DNA of 64,000 nt from JAEVLT01 sp044598425. Its GTDB lineage: Bacteria; Bacillota; Bacilli; Bacillales; Cytobacillaceae. A model generated the notes under the pieces. The model was not told where the DNA came from and made no database searches. It saw nothing but the letters and a program-made list of their open reading frames with translations. Each line of letters starts with the position of its first letter. Positions within the stretch are counted from its first letter, which is position 1. Shown here one piece after another: positions 7,525 to 16,272 of the stretch. The DNA lies in assembly GCA_044598425.1 (NCBI GenBank), contig CP172536.1, forward strand, positions 1,860,001-1,924,000, read 5' to 3'. The position numbers were made by a program, and so were the translations under genes.

Positions 7525-8493
7525 TTATATACTGATACTTTGGCTCTTAACTGGTTTTGTTTTATGGGAAAAATAACTATGCAAAATCATTCCCGCCATC
7601 ACCAGAATCATTCCGACCCATGATAAAAAAGGGGGTAAAGACGATTTTAAAAGGAGCAATTCCCCGAATAGTGCAAAAAGTACTTCAGTGGATTGGGTTG
7701 CTTCAACGGCAGCAAGTTTGCGCATATTTCCCCTCACCAAGTCAGTTGCCCGGAAAAATAAAACGGTTGCAATCACTCCGGAGGATATGGCAACGATCCC
7801 AGCTTGTATTGTCTGGCTTATACTTGGCAACCCAATTGTCGCCGCACCAAAGAATGACAAGAGAAACCAAAAGGGCAAACTTGCAATAGTCATCCCTAAC
7901 ACCCGTTGATAGGTGTCCAAACGCCCTTCACATACATCCATCATTTTTCGGTTACCAAGTGGGTATGCAAAAGAAGCAACAATCATTGGAATTACTCCAA
8001 GAAGCAATTCTTTGGAAGACAGATGCCCTGCTTGATTCAATTGCATGAATACAATTCCAAGTAAAATAAGAACTGACATGCCAATACCTTTGAAAGGGAT
8101 CTTCCCTTTAACTTGGATTGGCCCATTCTCAGTCAGAATCGTTTCACTGAAAAACGGAGCAAGCAATGACCCCGAAATAATCGTAATCTGCCAAGTTGCC
8201 GCTATTACCCATCCTGGGGCATATGCGGCTGAAAAACAGATTGGCGCATAAAAGAAACCAAACCCAATCGTACTCCAAAGCAGCCAGGCGCCTGGACGCC
8301 GTTTCATCACCATAAACAAGTGCTGCAATTTTTTCTTCTTCCACACAATTAATAAGAGAAAAGGAATCATAAAAAAGTAGCGCAAAGAGGCGCTCCAAAT
8401 CCAACTTCCTCCGGATAAATCCATTGCCCGATTTAAAATGAAGGTGGAAGCGAAAAAGAAAGCGGCAAAAATGCCAAAGACAATTGGGTTCAC
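7525..8493 (-). CDS. DMT superfamily transporter (PF13536 multidrug resistance efflux type)
   Basis: A 322-residue, ten-helix membrane protein made of two DMT repeats. The N-terminal half contains FFFASTFILNRAMDLSGGSW and a TWQITIISGSLLAPFF segment typical of the PF13536 subgroup rather than classic EamA; the second half begins near GVIPMIVASFAYPLGNRKMM. Substrate unknown. Start ATG with AAGGAGTG-like sequence upstream. It follows the DUF2164 gene after 18 bases and is probably co-transcribed with it. Confidence 0.8.
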   Translation of the reverse strand: MNPIVFGIFAAFFFASTFILNRAMDLSGGSWIWSASLRYFFMIPFLLLIVWKKKKLQHLFMVMKRRPGAWLLWSTIGFGFFYAPICFSAAYAPGWVIAATWQITIISGSLLAPFFSETILTENGPIQVKGKIPFKGIGMSVLILLGIVFMQLNQAGHLSSKELLLGVIPMIVASFAYPLGNRKMMDVCEGRLDTYQRVLGMTIASLPFWFLLSFFGAATIGLPSISQTIQAGIVAISSGVIATVLFFRATDLVRGNMRKLAAVEATQSTEVLFALFGELLLLKSSLPPFLSWVGMILVMAGMILHSYFSHKTKPVKSQSISI

Positions 8494-8511
8494 TCCTTTC
8501 TCCCTCCTCTT

Positions 8512-8754
8512 TTATTTCGTCGGCTTTTCCAATGCAAATAGATCTTCTTCTATAGAGGTCATTTTTTGTTCGATCAGAAGACGAGTATCTTTAATCGCCT
8601 CGTTATAAAAATAAGATCCGAGATGTTGTTTGAAAAATTCAAGGAGATTTTCGGCCGCCAAATTCCCGATTTCTTCGTTTCTTTCTTCAAAAAAATACCG
8701 CTGTATTTCAGATACGATTGCATCTTTTTGTTGCTTTGTAAATTGAATAAACAC
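8512..8754 (-). CDS. DUF2164 family protein
   Basis: An 80-residue soluble, mostly helical protein with the DUF2164 pattern: FTKQQKDAIVSEIQRYFFEE, then EIGNLAAENLLEFF and YNEAIKDTRLLIEQK, ending in an acidic EEDLFALEK helix. Function unknown. GGAGAG sits about eight bases upstream of the ATG. It leads a two-gene unit with the DMT transporter. Confidence 0.8.
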   Translation of the reverse strand: MFIQFTKQQKDAIVSEIQRYFFEERNEEIGNLAAENLLEFFKQHLGSYFYNEAIKDTRLLIEQKMTSIEEDLFALEKPTK

Positions 8755-8944
8755 GTATAAACTCTCCTTCTCAATTTGTTTCTATAACATCTTTTCCGTT
8801 TCCGGCAAAAAATGGTGCATACCGCTGTAAAGTTTACTCTATAAAAAATATATTCTATAGAGCTTGTCGAAAATCCTTTAAACGAAAAAACTCTTGTTAA
8901 CAGAGGAAATAGTTAAGCGAACGAATGGCCATAACTCCCTTTTA

Positions 8945-9757
8945 CTAAGGGCTTATTTTATGAAACAAACCCATTACTTCAATCGTTTGAGTAATATTTA
9001 CGAATGCTGCAGGATCGACATCAGCAATTAAATTTTTAACTTCCTGTAGCTCATAGCGAGAGAGGACGACAAAAAGGATACTTCTTTGATCATTGGAATA
9101 TCCTCCTACACCATCCACAATGGTTAGGCCGCGATATAAATTTGCGATTAATTGCTGGCGCATCTCCTCACGCTTTTCTGTTACGATCATAAGTGTCAAC
9201 TTTACATGGTGGGTATATACTCCATCAACTACTTTTCCGGTGACAAAAATGGAAACTAAGGTATTTAAGGCAGAATCCCAATTGAACAAAAACCCGCTAA
9301 TGATGATGACAACGGCATTCATACCAGATAGTAAAATACCGATTGGGAAATCCTTTCTCCTTGAGACGATCATTCCGATAATATCAAACCCGCCAGTTGA
9401 GCCAGAATGACGGAAAACAATCCCTACCCCTAGTCCCGTAAGCGCTCCTCCAAAAATGGAAGATAGTATCGAATCATGGGCAATAGCGAACACGGGGACA
9501 AGATAAAGTCCAACAGAGATTATCAGTACTGAAAAAATCGAGTTTAGAATAAATTTTCTTCCTAACATGATGTAGCCAATTATTAACAGCGGCAGATTTA
9601 AAAGGAAATTCGCCGTTCCTGTATTTATGGGAGTGATCATACCTATTACCATTGAAATTCCGCTCATACCGCTGCTTAACACTGCATGGGGAATTAAAAA
9701 TAGATTAAAGGCGATCACCACAATCATGGACCCGATCATGATACCGAAAATTCGCAT
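8945..9757 (-). CDS. YitT family membrane protein, second copy
   Basis: A 270-residue DUF161-DUF2179 protein with five to six helices and the conserved HSGSTGGFDIIGMI signature; a soluble DUF2179 domain starts near residue 187. It lacks the long charged N-terminus of the copy at 707-1621 and is clearly divergent from it, so the two are not a recent duplication. ATG with AAGGGGGATA upstream. Role unknown; some relatives are annotated only as YitT or YebE family. Confidence 0.85.
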   Translation of the reverse strand: MRIFGIMIGSMIVVIAFNLFLIPHAVLSSGMSGISMVIGMITPINTGTANFLLNLPLLIIGYIMLGRKFILNSIFSVLIISVGLYLVPVFAIAHDSILSSIFGGALTGLGVGIVFRHSGSTGGFDIIGMIVSRRKDFPIGILLSGMNAVVIIISGFLFNWDSALNTLVSIFVTGKVVDGVYTHHVKLTLMIVTEKREEMRQQLIANLYRGLTIVDGVGGYSNDQRSILFVVLSRYELQEVKNLIADVDPAAFVNITQTIEVMGLFHKISP

Positions 9758-9921
9758 TAAAATATCCCCCTTGTATAAAACATCCAGTTATTTAAAAAAA
9801 TCATATCGATTCTCTACCGCAAAGTAAATTTAATAGTTTTTTGCAATAATTTGCATTTGTTTGGAGTATTTTGAATTTGGATGTTCGCTTATTCCCAGAT
9901 TAAACAGTTAATTTTTTCTTG

Positions 9922-9950
9922 TTGACTTTTTTCAAAAGCCGGTTTACCTT
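9922..9950 (+). promoter_or_regulatory. Sigma-A promoter of the lysine riboswitch and lysP
   Basis: TTGACT (9922-9927) and TACCTT (9945-9950) with a 17-base spacer lie about 30 bases upstream of the riboswitch. Confidence 0.55.
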
Positions 9951-9979
9951 TAGATATGAATTTTATATAACTAAATCCT

Positions 9980-10170
9980 CATCAAACCGATGAGGTAGAG
10001 GTCGCGGCTTTTATCAGTAACTCGGGCGAGATGCAGAGAGATCATTGACTCCGTGTGAAAGGAAAGGCTGCCGAAGTGTGCTTGATTCTCTGTTAAAGCG
10101 CGCTGGGGCTGTTTCCAAACAGGAACAGAACTGTCACGTTTTTGTCTTACCAGCGAAAACGTGTTGAGCT
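9980..10170 (+). ncRNA. Lysine riboswitch (L box)
   Basis: The leader contains the conserved L-box blocks in order: AGAGGTCGC, AGTAAC, GTGAAAGG, CTGCCGAAG, GCTGGGGCTG and AACTGTCAC, forming the five-way junction of the lysine aptamer. A terminator hairpin follows, then a lysine permease. Lysine binding would favour termination and shut off uptake. Confidence 0.95.
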
Positions 10171-10198
10171 ATCTTCGGAAGGTATGATGCGGGGTATG

Positions 10199-10236
10199 GA
10201 TATGCCACCAGATCTTATTGGGTGGTATTTTTTATT
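10199..10236 (+). terminator. Lysine-riboswitch regulated terminator
   Basis: GCCACC/GGGTGGT hairpin followed by six T residues, located between the aptamer and the lysP ribosome site: the transcriptional expression platform. Confidence 0.85.
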
Positions 10237-10275
10237 CTCCAGTTCCTTCCAGAAAAATAAAAAGGAGAAGAACAC

Positions 10276-11757
10276 ATGCAATCATCTACAGTAAGAAAAG
10301 AAATGACGAATGTTGTTTCTAAAGATAGCAAAAGAGGAACGACCGAACTAAAGCGCAGACTAAAAACCCGTCACCTTACTATGATTTCGCTTGGCGGAAC
10401 CATTGGAACAGGGCTATTTTTAGCAAGCGGCGGTGCTATTCATTCAGCCGGACCGGGGGGCGCACTTCTCTCTTATCTATTAATCGGTGTCATGGTGTAT
10501 TTTCTGATGACAAGTCTTGCGGAAATGGGTGCCTATATGCCGGTTGCCGGAAGCTTTAGTACTTATGCAACTAAATTCATTGATCCATCACTTGGTTTTG
10601 CCCTCGGCTGGAATTATTGGTACAACTGGGCAATAACCATTGCCGCAGAGCTTTCAGCCGTAACAATGGTTATGAAATTTTGGTTTCCGCATACCCCATC
10701 GCTCGTCTGGAGCAGCGTCTTTTTGGTCATTATGTTTCTATTAAACTATTTGTCTGTTAATGGTTTTGGAGAAGCCGAGTATTGGTTCTCTCTTATAAAA
10801 GTAATAACTGTTATCATTTTTATCATTACTGGATCATTAATGATTTTCGGCATCATGGGCGGACAAGTTATTGGGTTCAAAAATTTCTCTATTGGGGATG
10901 CACCATTCCATGGCGGTTTCCTATCGATGTTAGGAATTTTTATGGCAGCTGGTTTCTCTTTTCAAGGAACAGAACTTCTTGGAGTTGCTGCCGGTGAAAG
11001 TGATGAACCCCAAAAAGCTATTCCTCGTGCTGTTAAACAAGTTTTTTGGCGGATTCTTTTGTTTTACGTTTTAGCAATCCTTGTGATCGGGCTTTTAATT
11101 CCTTATACGAATGGAAATTTGGCAAATGGGGATGTAACGGTTAGTCCCTTTACACTTGTTTTTCAAAAGGCTGGGATTGCGTTTGCTGCTTCGGTAATGA
11201 ATGCGATTATTTTGACAGCAGTTTTATCAGCGGGAAACTCCGGGATGTATGCATCAACTCGCATGCTTTGGGATTTGGCTCGTGATGGAAAAGCCCCTAA
11301 ATTTCTTGGTAAATTAAATAAGCGTGGGGTTCCAGTAAATGCTCTAATTGTTACTTCATTGGTTGGAACCCTCGCTTTCTTGGCTTCCTTATTCGGTGAT
11401 GGAACAGTTTATGTTTGGCTCCTCAATGCTTCCGGTATGTCTGGATTTATTGCTTGGTTAGGAATCGCAATTAGCCACTATCGTTTCCGCAAAGCGTTTA
11501 TCAAACAGGGAAAAGATCTTAGTATCCTGCCATATCAGTCGAAATTTTATCCATTTGGACCAATCTTCGCATTTATTGTTTGTGGAATTGTGGTTTTAGG
11601 TCAAAACTATTCAGCCTTTCTAGGAAGCCATATTGACTGGAATGGCGTTTTGGTTTCTTACATCGGTATTCCACTCTTTCTTGCATTATGGCTTGGCTAT
11701 AAATTCACAAAGAAGACAAAAGTTGTTCCGTTAGAAGAATGTGATCTTGATTATTAA
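10276..11757 (+). CDS. lysP: Lysine-specific permease (APC superfamily, LysP type)
   Basis: A 493-residue, 12-helix amino-acid permease. The N-terminal RRLKTRHLTMISLGGTIGTG is the APC substrate-binding signature in its LysP form; LSLGWNYWYNWAI-like and FQGTELLGVAAGESDEPQKA segments follow as in amino-acid/proton symporters. AAAAGGAG precedes the ATG. Lysine is assigned as substrate because the gene is controlled by a lysine riboswitch and resembles LysP. Monocistronic, ended by a strong hairpin. Confidence 0.92.
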   Translation: MQSSTVRKEMTNVVSKDSKRGTTELKRRLKTRHLTMISLGGTIGTGLFLASGGAIHSAGPGGALLSYLLIGVMVYFLMTSLAEMGAYMPVAGSFSTYATKFIDPSLGFALGWNYWYNWAITIAAELSAVTMVMKFWFPHTPSLVWSSVFLVIMFLLNYLSVNGFGEAEYWFSLIKVITVIIFIITGSLMIFGIMGGQVIGFKNFSIGDAPFHGGFLSMLGIFMAAGFSFQGTELLGVAAGESDEPQKAIPRAVKQVFWRILLFYVLAILVIGLLIPYTNGNLANGDVTVSPFTLVFQKAGIAFAASVMNAIILTAVLSAGNSGMYASTRMLWDLARDGKAPKFLGKLNKRGVPVNALIVTSLVGTLAFLASLFGDGTVYVWLLNASGMSGFIAWLGIAISHYRFRKAFIKQGKDLSILPYQSKFYPFGPIFAFIVCGIVVLGQNYSAFLGSHIDWNGVLVSYIGIPLFLALWLGYKFTKKTKVVPLEECDLDY

Positions 11758-11766
11758 CATAATTAA

Positions 11767-11802
11767 ACAAAGCACGCTGGCTTTTTAGCTAGCGTGCTTT
11801 GT
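11767..11802. terminator. Bidirectional terminator, lysP / histidine kinase
   Basis: A perfect 12-pair stem ACAAAGCACGCT/AGCGTGCTTTGT between convergent genes; it continues inward with GGCTTTTTAGCT. Confidence 0.75.
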
Positions 11803-11835
11803 GATTTCGAATGAAAAATTTAGCCTTTTAATTGT

Positions 11836-13074
11836 TTAAATTGGAAGTTTAATAATAAATCTTGTCGCAATTTCTCGTCTGCTCTCAACACTAATGTGCC
11901 CATGGTGCGCTTCCACAATCCATTTTGCAATCGATAAACCAAGTCCCGCTCCCCCTTCTGCCCGTGAGCGGCTCTTGTCACTGCGATAAAAGCGATCAAA
12001 AATATGCGGTTTATCAGCATCGGATATACCAATTCCGTTATCTTCCACTATTATGCTCAAAGCATTTCCCTCTCGCCTGCAGCCAATTTCAATTTTCCCT
12101 TTAGTGCCGGTATATTTTAACGCATTATCCAACAAGATAACGAAAAGCTGGTGCAGCCGTTCCTTGTCCCCATAAAAAGCCAGTTGAGGATCAATGTTAT
12201 CAACAATTTGAACCTCTTTCATTTCAGCAATCGGTGTAAATTGTTCAACAATCAAATGCAACAATTCAGAAATGGAAAAATATTGGCGATGGAGCAATTG
12301 CTCATTCGAATCCGAACGTGCAAGAGTCAATAAATCGGCTACTAATTTATTGACTCTTTTCACTTCTGATAAACTCTTAAAAATGGTCTCGCTTTCTTGT
12401 TCAATTGTATTGGCTGGATGGCGGAAAAGAAGTTCTAAATGCGTTTGAATAACGGACAGAGGCGTTCGAAGCTCATGTGATGCATCAGCAATAAACTGAG
12501 CTTGTTTTTCCCAAGATTTTTGAATCGGAACAAGTGCTTTAGTCGCTAAAAAGAAACCCACCAGAATGGAGAGTAATAATCCTGCTCCACTACCAAATCC
12601 CATCAACAAAAGCAAGTTTCTCAGCATATGCACTTCCGGATCAATATTATAAATCAGCTGGATTTTATCGATTGTTTTTTGATCAATGACTACGCCTTGT
12701 GTTTTTATTGTCAATACACGGTAAGAATTATTTCCGATTTTCACAGTCCACAACTTTTTGTCGTGTTTTGCCGGTGAAAAATACGCAAAATCTTTCGGAA
12801 AGAAAGCCTTTTCCGGATAACTCTTTATTGGCTTATTATTTTTATCCCACGTGAGATAAGAAATGAGCCGATCTGACTCTCGCCCGCTCTCCTCCGGTAT
12901 TTCTTTTGAAGGGTTCAGTTGAAAATGGGCTGCTTTGCTATTTAGATTTTCGTCAATTGTTATAAGTGAGATACGTTTCATGTATAAGTATGTACTTATT
13001 CCGAGTACGTTAAAAAGAAGAAAGAAAACAAGAGTATATAAAGAGACTAACTTAATCTTCGTTTTTCGGAACAT
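11836..13074 (-). CDS. Sensor histidine kinase (OmpR-type partner, YkoH-like)
   Basis: A 412-residue membrane kinase. TM1 (about residues 6-28), an extracytoplasmic sensor region of about 130 residues, TM2 (about 160-185), then HisKA with DASHELRTPLSVIQT (phospho-His) and HATPase with LLDNALKYT, EDNGIGISD and GAGLGLSIAKW. The ATG at 13074 overlaps the response-regulator gene by 23 bases, with AAGGGG upstream: translational coupling. Signal unknown. The pair resembles B. subtilis YkoGH, but this is a resemblance, not a firm orthology. Confidence 0.87.
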   Translation of the reverse strand: MFRKTKIKLVSLYTLVFFLLFNVLGISTYLYMKRISLITIDENLNSKAAHFQLNPSKEIPEESGRESDRLISYLTWDKNNKPIKSYPEKAFFPKDFAYFSPAKHDKKLWTVKIGNNSYRVLTIKTQGVVIDQKTIDKIQLIYNIDPEVHMLRNLLLLMGFGSGAGLLLSILVGFFLATKALVPIQKSWEKQAQFIADASHELRTPLSVIQTHLELLFRHPANTIEQESETIFKSLSEVKRVNKLVADLLTLARSDSNEQLLHRQYFSISELLHLIVEQFTPIAEMKEVQIVDNIDPQLAFYGDKERLHQLFVILLDNALKYTGTKGKIEIGCRREGNALSIIVEDNGIGISDADKPHIFDRFYRSDKSRSRAEGGAGLGLSIAKWIVEAHHGHISVESRREIATRFIIKLPI

Positions 13075-13750
13075 CCTCTTCGTCCCCTTTAAGCATAAAC
13101 CCAATCCCTCTTACTGTTTTCAGATAATGATCCATTTGAAAGACAGCTAATTTTTTACGCAGGTGATGTACATAGACATCCACAATATTCAAACCTGCTT
13201 CAGAACTGAATCCCCAAATCCGATTAAAAATCTGCTCTTTTACTAAAATCTGTTCTTTATTTCGAAGAAAAAATTCCAGCAACAAGTACTCTTTAACGGT
13301 TAAATTTAGTTTCTGTCCCTTGACATACCCATCATGCTCAATCTCATTGACGCTAATCGGGCCATAGGCGAATTCATTTTCGGCAAGTTCCCCTTTTCCC
13401 CGAAGGAGTACCCGAATTCTGGCTAACAATTCTGGGACAGCAAAAGGCTTAATTAAGTAATCATCAGCGCCGAGATCCAAGCCTCTGACACGGTCTTCTA
13501 CACTGTCCTTTGCTGTTAAAAGCAGGATCGGCGTTCGAATCAAGTTTTCCCTTAATGTTTTTACAATTGAAAAACCATCGATTTCCGGCAGCATGATATC
13601 AAGCAAAATAGCATCATAAACATTCTGCTTTGCCAGTTCAAGGCCGTCATAACCATTCGAAGCGGTATCTACGAGATAGTTCTCCTCAAGTAATATTTTT
13701 TTTATCGCATTTAATAAAGCTTGTTCATCCTCAATAACTAAAATTTTCAA
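13052..13750 (-). CDS. OmpR/PhoB family response regulator
   Basis: A 232-residue regulator: receiver domain with acidic pocket E7-D8, phospho-acceptor Asp51 (AILLDIMLPEIDGF) and LLLTAKDS lysine loop, then a winged-helix DNA-binding domain from about residue 125 (LNLTVKEYLLLEFFLRN, VDVYVHHLRKKL). First gene of a two-gene operon with the overlapping kinase. Target genes cannot be told from the sequence. Confidence 0.92.
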   Translation of the reverse strand: MKILVIEDEQALLNAIKKILLEENYLVDTASNGYDGLELAKQNVYDAILLDIMLPEIDGFSIVKTLRENLIRTPILLLTAKDSVEDRVRGLDLGADDYLIKPFAVPELLARIRVLLRGKGELAENEFAYGPISVNEIEHDGYVKGQKLNLTVKEYLLLEFFLRNKEQILVKEQIFNRIWGFSSEAGLNIVDVYVHHLRKKLAVFQMDHYLKTVRGIGFMLKGDEEDVPKNED

Positions 13751-13889
13751 TCGGCTGCCTCCACTCGAAAATTCAATATAAGTTCATTATACCATCGTTA
13801 AAAGGGTTTTACTTTTTTCATCAAAGACCATTGGCTAAACAGCTACAATGGAAGAACTTTTCTTCTCAAACGATAAGCCGGCTTGGAGC

Positions 13890-13930
13890 ATTAAAAAGGA
13901 GCCTTCTGCATACAAAGGCTCCTTTTTCTT
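13890..13930 (-). terminator. Terminator of asnS
   Basis: On the minus strand GGAGCCTTT/AAGGCTCC hairpin runs into TTTTT directly after the asnS stop. Confidence 0.85.
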
Positions 13931-13931
13931 T

Positions 13932-15326
13932 TTAAAATTCTGCATTTCCTGTTGTTCTCGGGAACGGTATAACGTCCCGAATATTAGACATCCCTGTTAA
14001 GTACATAATCAAGCGCTCAAAGCCTAATCCGTAGCCGGAATGTTTGGTTTCACCGTATTTTCTTAACTCTAAGTACCACCAATAATCTTCTTCGTCCATA
14101 CCCAGATCTTTAATCTTTTCCGCTAGGATCTCTTCGCGTTCTTCACGCTGGCTTCCGCCGATTAGTTCGCCAATCCCCGGGACTAAAAGGTCGGTTGCAG
14201 CCACTGTTTTTTGGTCTTCGTTTAAGCGCATATAAAAAGCTTTGATATCTTTTGGATAATCTGTAACAAACACAGGTTTATTAAAGATCTTTTCACATAA
14301 ATACCGTTCATGTTCTGTCTGAAGATCAAGTCCCCATTCCACTGGATAGGTAAATTTTTCACCCGATTTTTTTAGCAGTTCGATCGCCTCAGTATACGTT
14401 ACACGGCCAAAACTGGCAGAATGCGCATTTTTAAGGCGTTCAAGCAAACCTTTATCAATAAAGCTGTTGAAGAAAGTCATTTCCTCTGGTGCCTGCTCAA
14501 GAACATATTGAATCACATATTTCACCATTTCTTCAGCAAGATCCATAATATCCGGAAGTTCTGCGAAAGCAAGTTCAGGTTCAATCATCCAAAATTCAGC
14601 TGCATGTCTTGCTGTATTTGAATTTTCAGCTCTAAACGTTGGTCCAAATGTGTAAACGTTACGAAAAGCAAGTGCAAAAGCTTCCGCAGATAATTGGCCG
14701 CTAACCGTTAAATTTGTCTCTTTATTGAAGAAATCTTTTGTAGAATCAACTTTACCTTCTTCGTTTCTCGGAAGATTATTCATGTCCAGGTTTGTGACGC
14801 GGAACATTTCACCAGCACCTTCTGTATCACTGCCAGTGATGATGGGTGTATGAACATACACAAAACCTTTATCTTGGAAAAATTTATGAATAGCGTAAGA
14901 CGCCAAAGAGCGCACACGAAAAACTGCTGAGAAAGTGTTAGTTCTTGGACGCAAATGGGCAATCGTTCTTAGATATTCAAAACTATGTTTTTTCTTCTGC
15001 AGCGGATAATCCGCATTCGAAGTTCCTTCAACAATGATTGCCGTCGCTTTAATTTCAAACGGCTGTTTTGCCTGTGGAGTTAAAACAAAATCCCCTTCTA
15101 CCCGAATCGATGTGCTGATCGGTAGCTTGGTAATCTCTTTGAAATTGGCTAATTGCTCATCAAATACGATTTGCACGCCTTTAAAAAAGCTGCCATCATT
15201 TAATTCGATAAAGCCAAAGGTTTTAGAATCCCGAACAGTTCGCACCCAACCTGAAATTTGCACCTGCTCGTTAACGTAGTTCTCGGAATTTCTGTACAAA
15301 TCCTTAATTAAGGTTTGCTTCATCAT
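13932..15326 (-). CDS. asnS: Asparaginyl-tRNA synthetase (long, E. coli-like form)
   Basis: A class IIb synthetase that charges tRNA-Asn. N-terminal OB-fold anticodon domain (VQISGWVRTVRDSKTFGFI), then the catalytic core with motif 2 (TFGPTFRAENSNT) and motif 3 (GYGLGFERLIMYL). At 464 residues it is near the length of E. coli AsnRS (466) rather than the roughly 430-residue form of B. subtilis, because of an insert around NLDMNNLPRNEEGKVDSTKD. ATG at 15326 has AGGAGGT five bases upstream; the frame extends further without support. No T-box is recognisable upstream. Single-gene unit. Confidence 0.93.
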   Translation of the reverse strand: MMKQTLIKDLYRNSENYVNEQVQISGWVRTVRDSKTFGFIELNDGSFFKGVQIVFDEQLANFKEITKLPISTSIRVEGDFVLTPQAKQPFEIKATAIIVEGTSNADYPLQKKKHSFEYLRTIAHLRPRTNTFSAVFRVRSLASYAIHKFFQDKGFVYVHTPIITGSDTEGAGEMFRVTNLDMNNLPRNEEGKVDSTKDFFNKETNLTVSGQLSAEAFALAFRNVYTFGPTFRAENSNTARHAAEFWMIEPELAFAELPDIMDLAEEMVKYVIQYVLEQAPEEMTFFNSFIDKGLLERLKNAHSASFGRVTYTEAIELLKKSGEKFTYPVEWGLDLQTEHERYLCEKIFNKPVFVTDYPKDIKAFYMRLNEDQKTVAATDLLVPGIGELIGGSQREEREEILAEKIKDLGMDEEDYWWYLELRKYGETKHSGYGLGFERLIMYLTGMSNIRDVIPFPRTTGNAEF

Positions 15327-15606
15327 TTTAGACCTCCTATTATCTATGTAAACATAAAAACCTTCCATCCCGACGGACGAAAGGCAAAATTTGACGGTAA
15401 AGCCCGATTACGCTTCAGGTCTACCTTTAATCCTTCATTCTTATAAAATATCATACGAATGAAGCAATTTCCAACAAAATCCGATGCAGTTTGAGAAAAT
15501 AAATATTTTTTTAAAAAAAGAAACTGAACTTTTCTGAAAATTAGCAGGATTTTTAGGAGAAATGACGAATCAATAATTATTGGCAAATAACGAGGAGGCA
15601 ATTTTA

Positions 15607-15837
15607 GTGGACAAAGTTACTTGTATTGCATTTATCCTTTATAAATTCGCTCCAAATCAAGAGGTTCAAAATATGGCAATCGACTTATTAAATGGCGATG
15701 TGTCACTAAGAGCATTGAGGAAAAATCCAGCCCTTCAGCCGCAGCTTTTGATGGCAGAGTCAATTTTAAAAAAGAATAAGCTAGATAAAAACGAAATTCA
15801 AAAATTTGCTGAAACCTATCTTTTGGTTGAGGCTTGA
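15607..15837 (+). CDS. Conserved-looking hypothetical protein, 76 aa
   Basis: GTG start with CGAGGAGG nine bases upstream. The product is a soluble, mostly helical protein: FILYKFAPNQEVQNMAIDLL, then SLRALRKNP and KKNKLDKNEIQKFAETYL. No cysteine or catalytic motif, no membrane segment. I do not recognise the family. Its own terminator follows directly, so it is a stand-alone gene, divergent from asnS. Confidence 0.65.
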   Translation: MDKVTCIAFILYKFAPNQEVQNMAIDLLNGDVSLRALRKNPALQPQLLMAESILKKNKLDKNEIQKFAETYLLVEA

Positions 15838-15860
15838 AACTTCCACTTGGAAGTTTTTTT
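15836..15860 (+). terminator. Terminator of the 76-aa gene
   Basis: AACTTCC/GGAAGTT stem with five-base loop and a T7 tail, overlapping the stop codon region. Confidence 0.75.
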
Positions 15861-16093
15861 ACCTCTTTCGTTTTCCTTGAAATTCCAGTTTATTTTTATT
15901 ATCATTGGCTGTATAATAATTATCCCGCTGTCTCCCTTCCAAATTTGCTCAAAATGCATGAAAACTTCTTTTACAAAACAACTCGTTCTGAAAGCCCAAT
16001 AAAAACGCATAAATCAATTAAATCGAGCATAAACATACTTTATTCTTCTTTTTACCGGGAAGCTTAATTTTTTATTAAGGAAGGTGATTATTT

Positions 16094-16228
16094 ATGGTTC
16101 AAATAAATGTAACGGTTCAATATGAAGGAAAGAATTACTTAACGAATGTTATCACAACACGTGATACAAGCGAAGATGAAATTATTCAATTGGCATTGGA
16201 ACAAGTTAAACGACAATGGGAGAAATAA
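16094..16228 (+). CDS. Small protein resembling BA3454 family stress-response proteins
   Basis: A 44-residue protein: MVQINVTVQYEGKNYLTNVI, then TSEDEIIQLALEQVKRQW, predicted as beta-hairpin plus helix. This matches my recollection of the BA3454 family of small Bacillus stress proteins. Start ATG with AAGGAAGGTG upstream. A strong bidirectional terminator follows. Family assignment is tentative; the gene itself is well supported. Confidence 0.65.
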   Translation: MVQINVTVQYEGKNYLTNVITTRDTSEDEIIQLALEQVKRQWEK

Positions 16229-16231
16229 ACA

Positions 16232-16272
16232 AAAACAAACCACCTCAACTAATTTGAGGTGGTTTGTTTTTT
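16232..16272. terminator. Bidirectional terminator, small stress gene / helD
   Basis: AAAACAAACCACCTCAA pairs with TTGAGGTGGTTTGTTTT; T-rich on both strands and between convergent genes. Confidence 0.9.
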
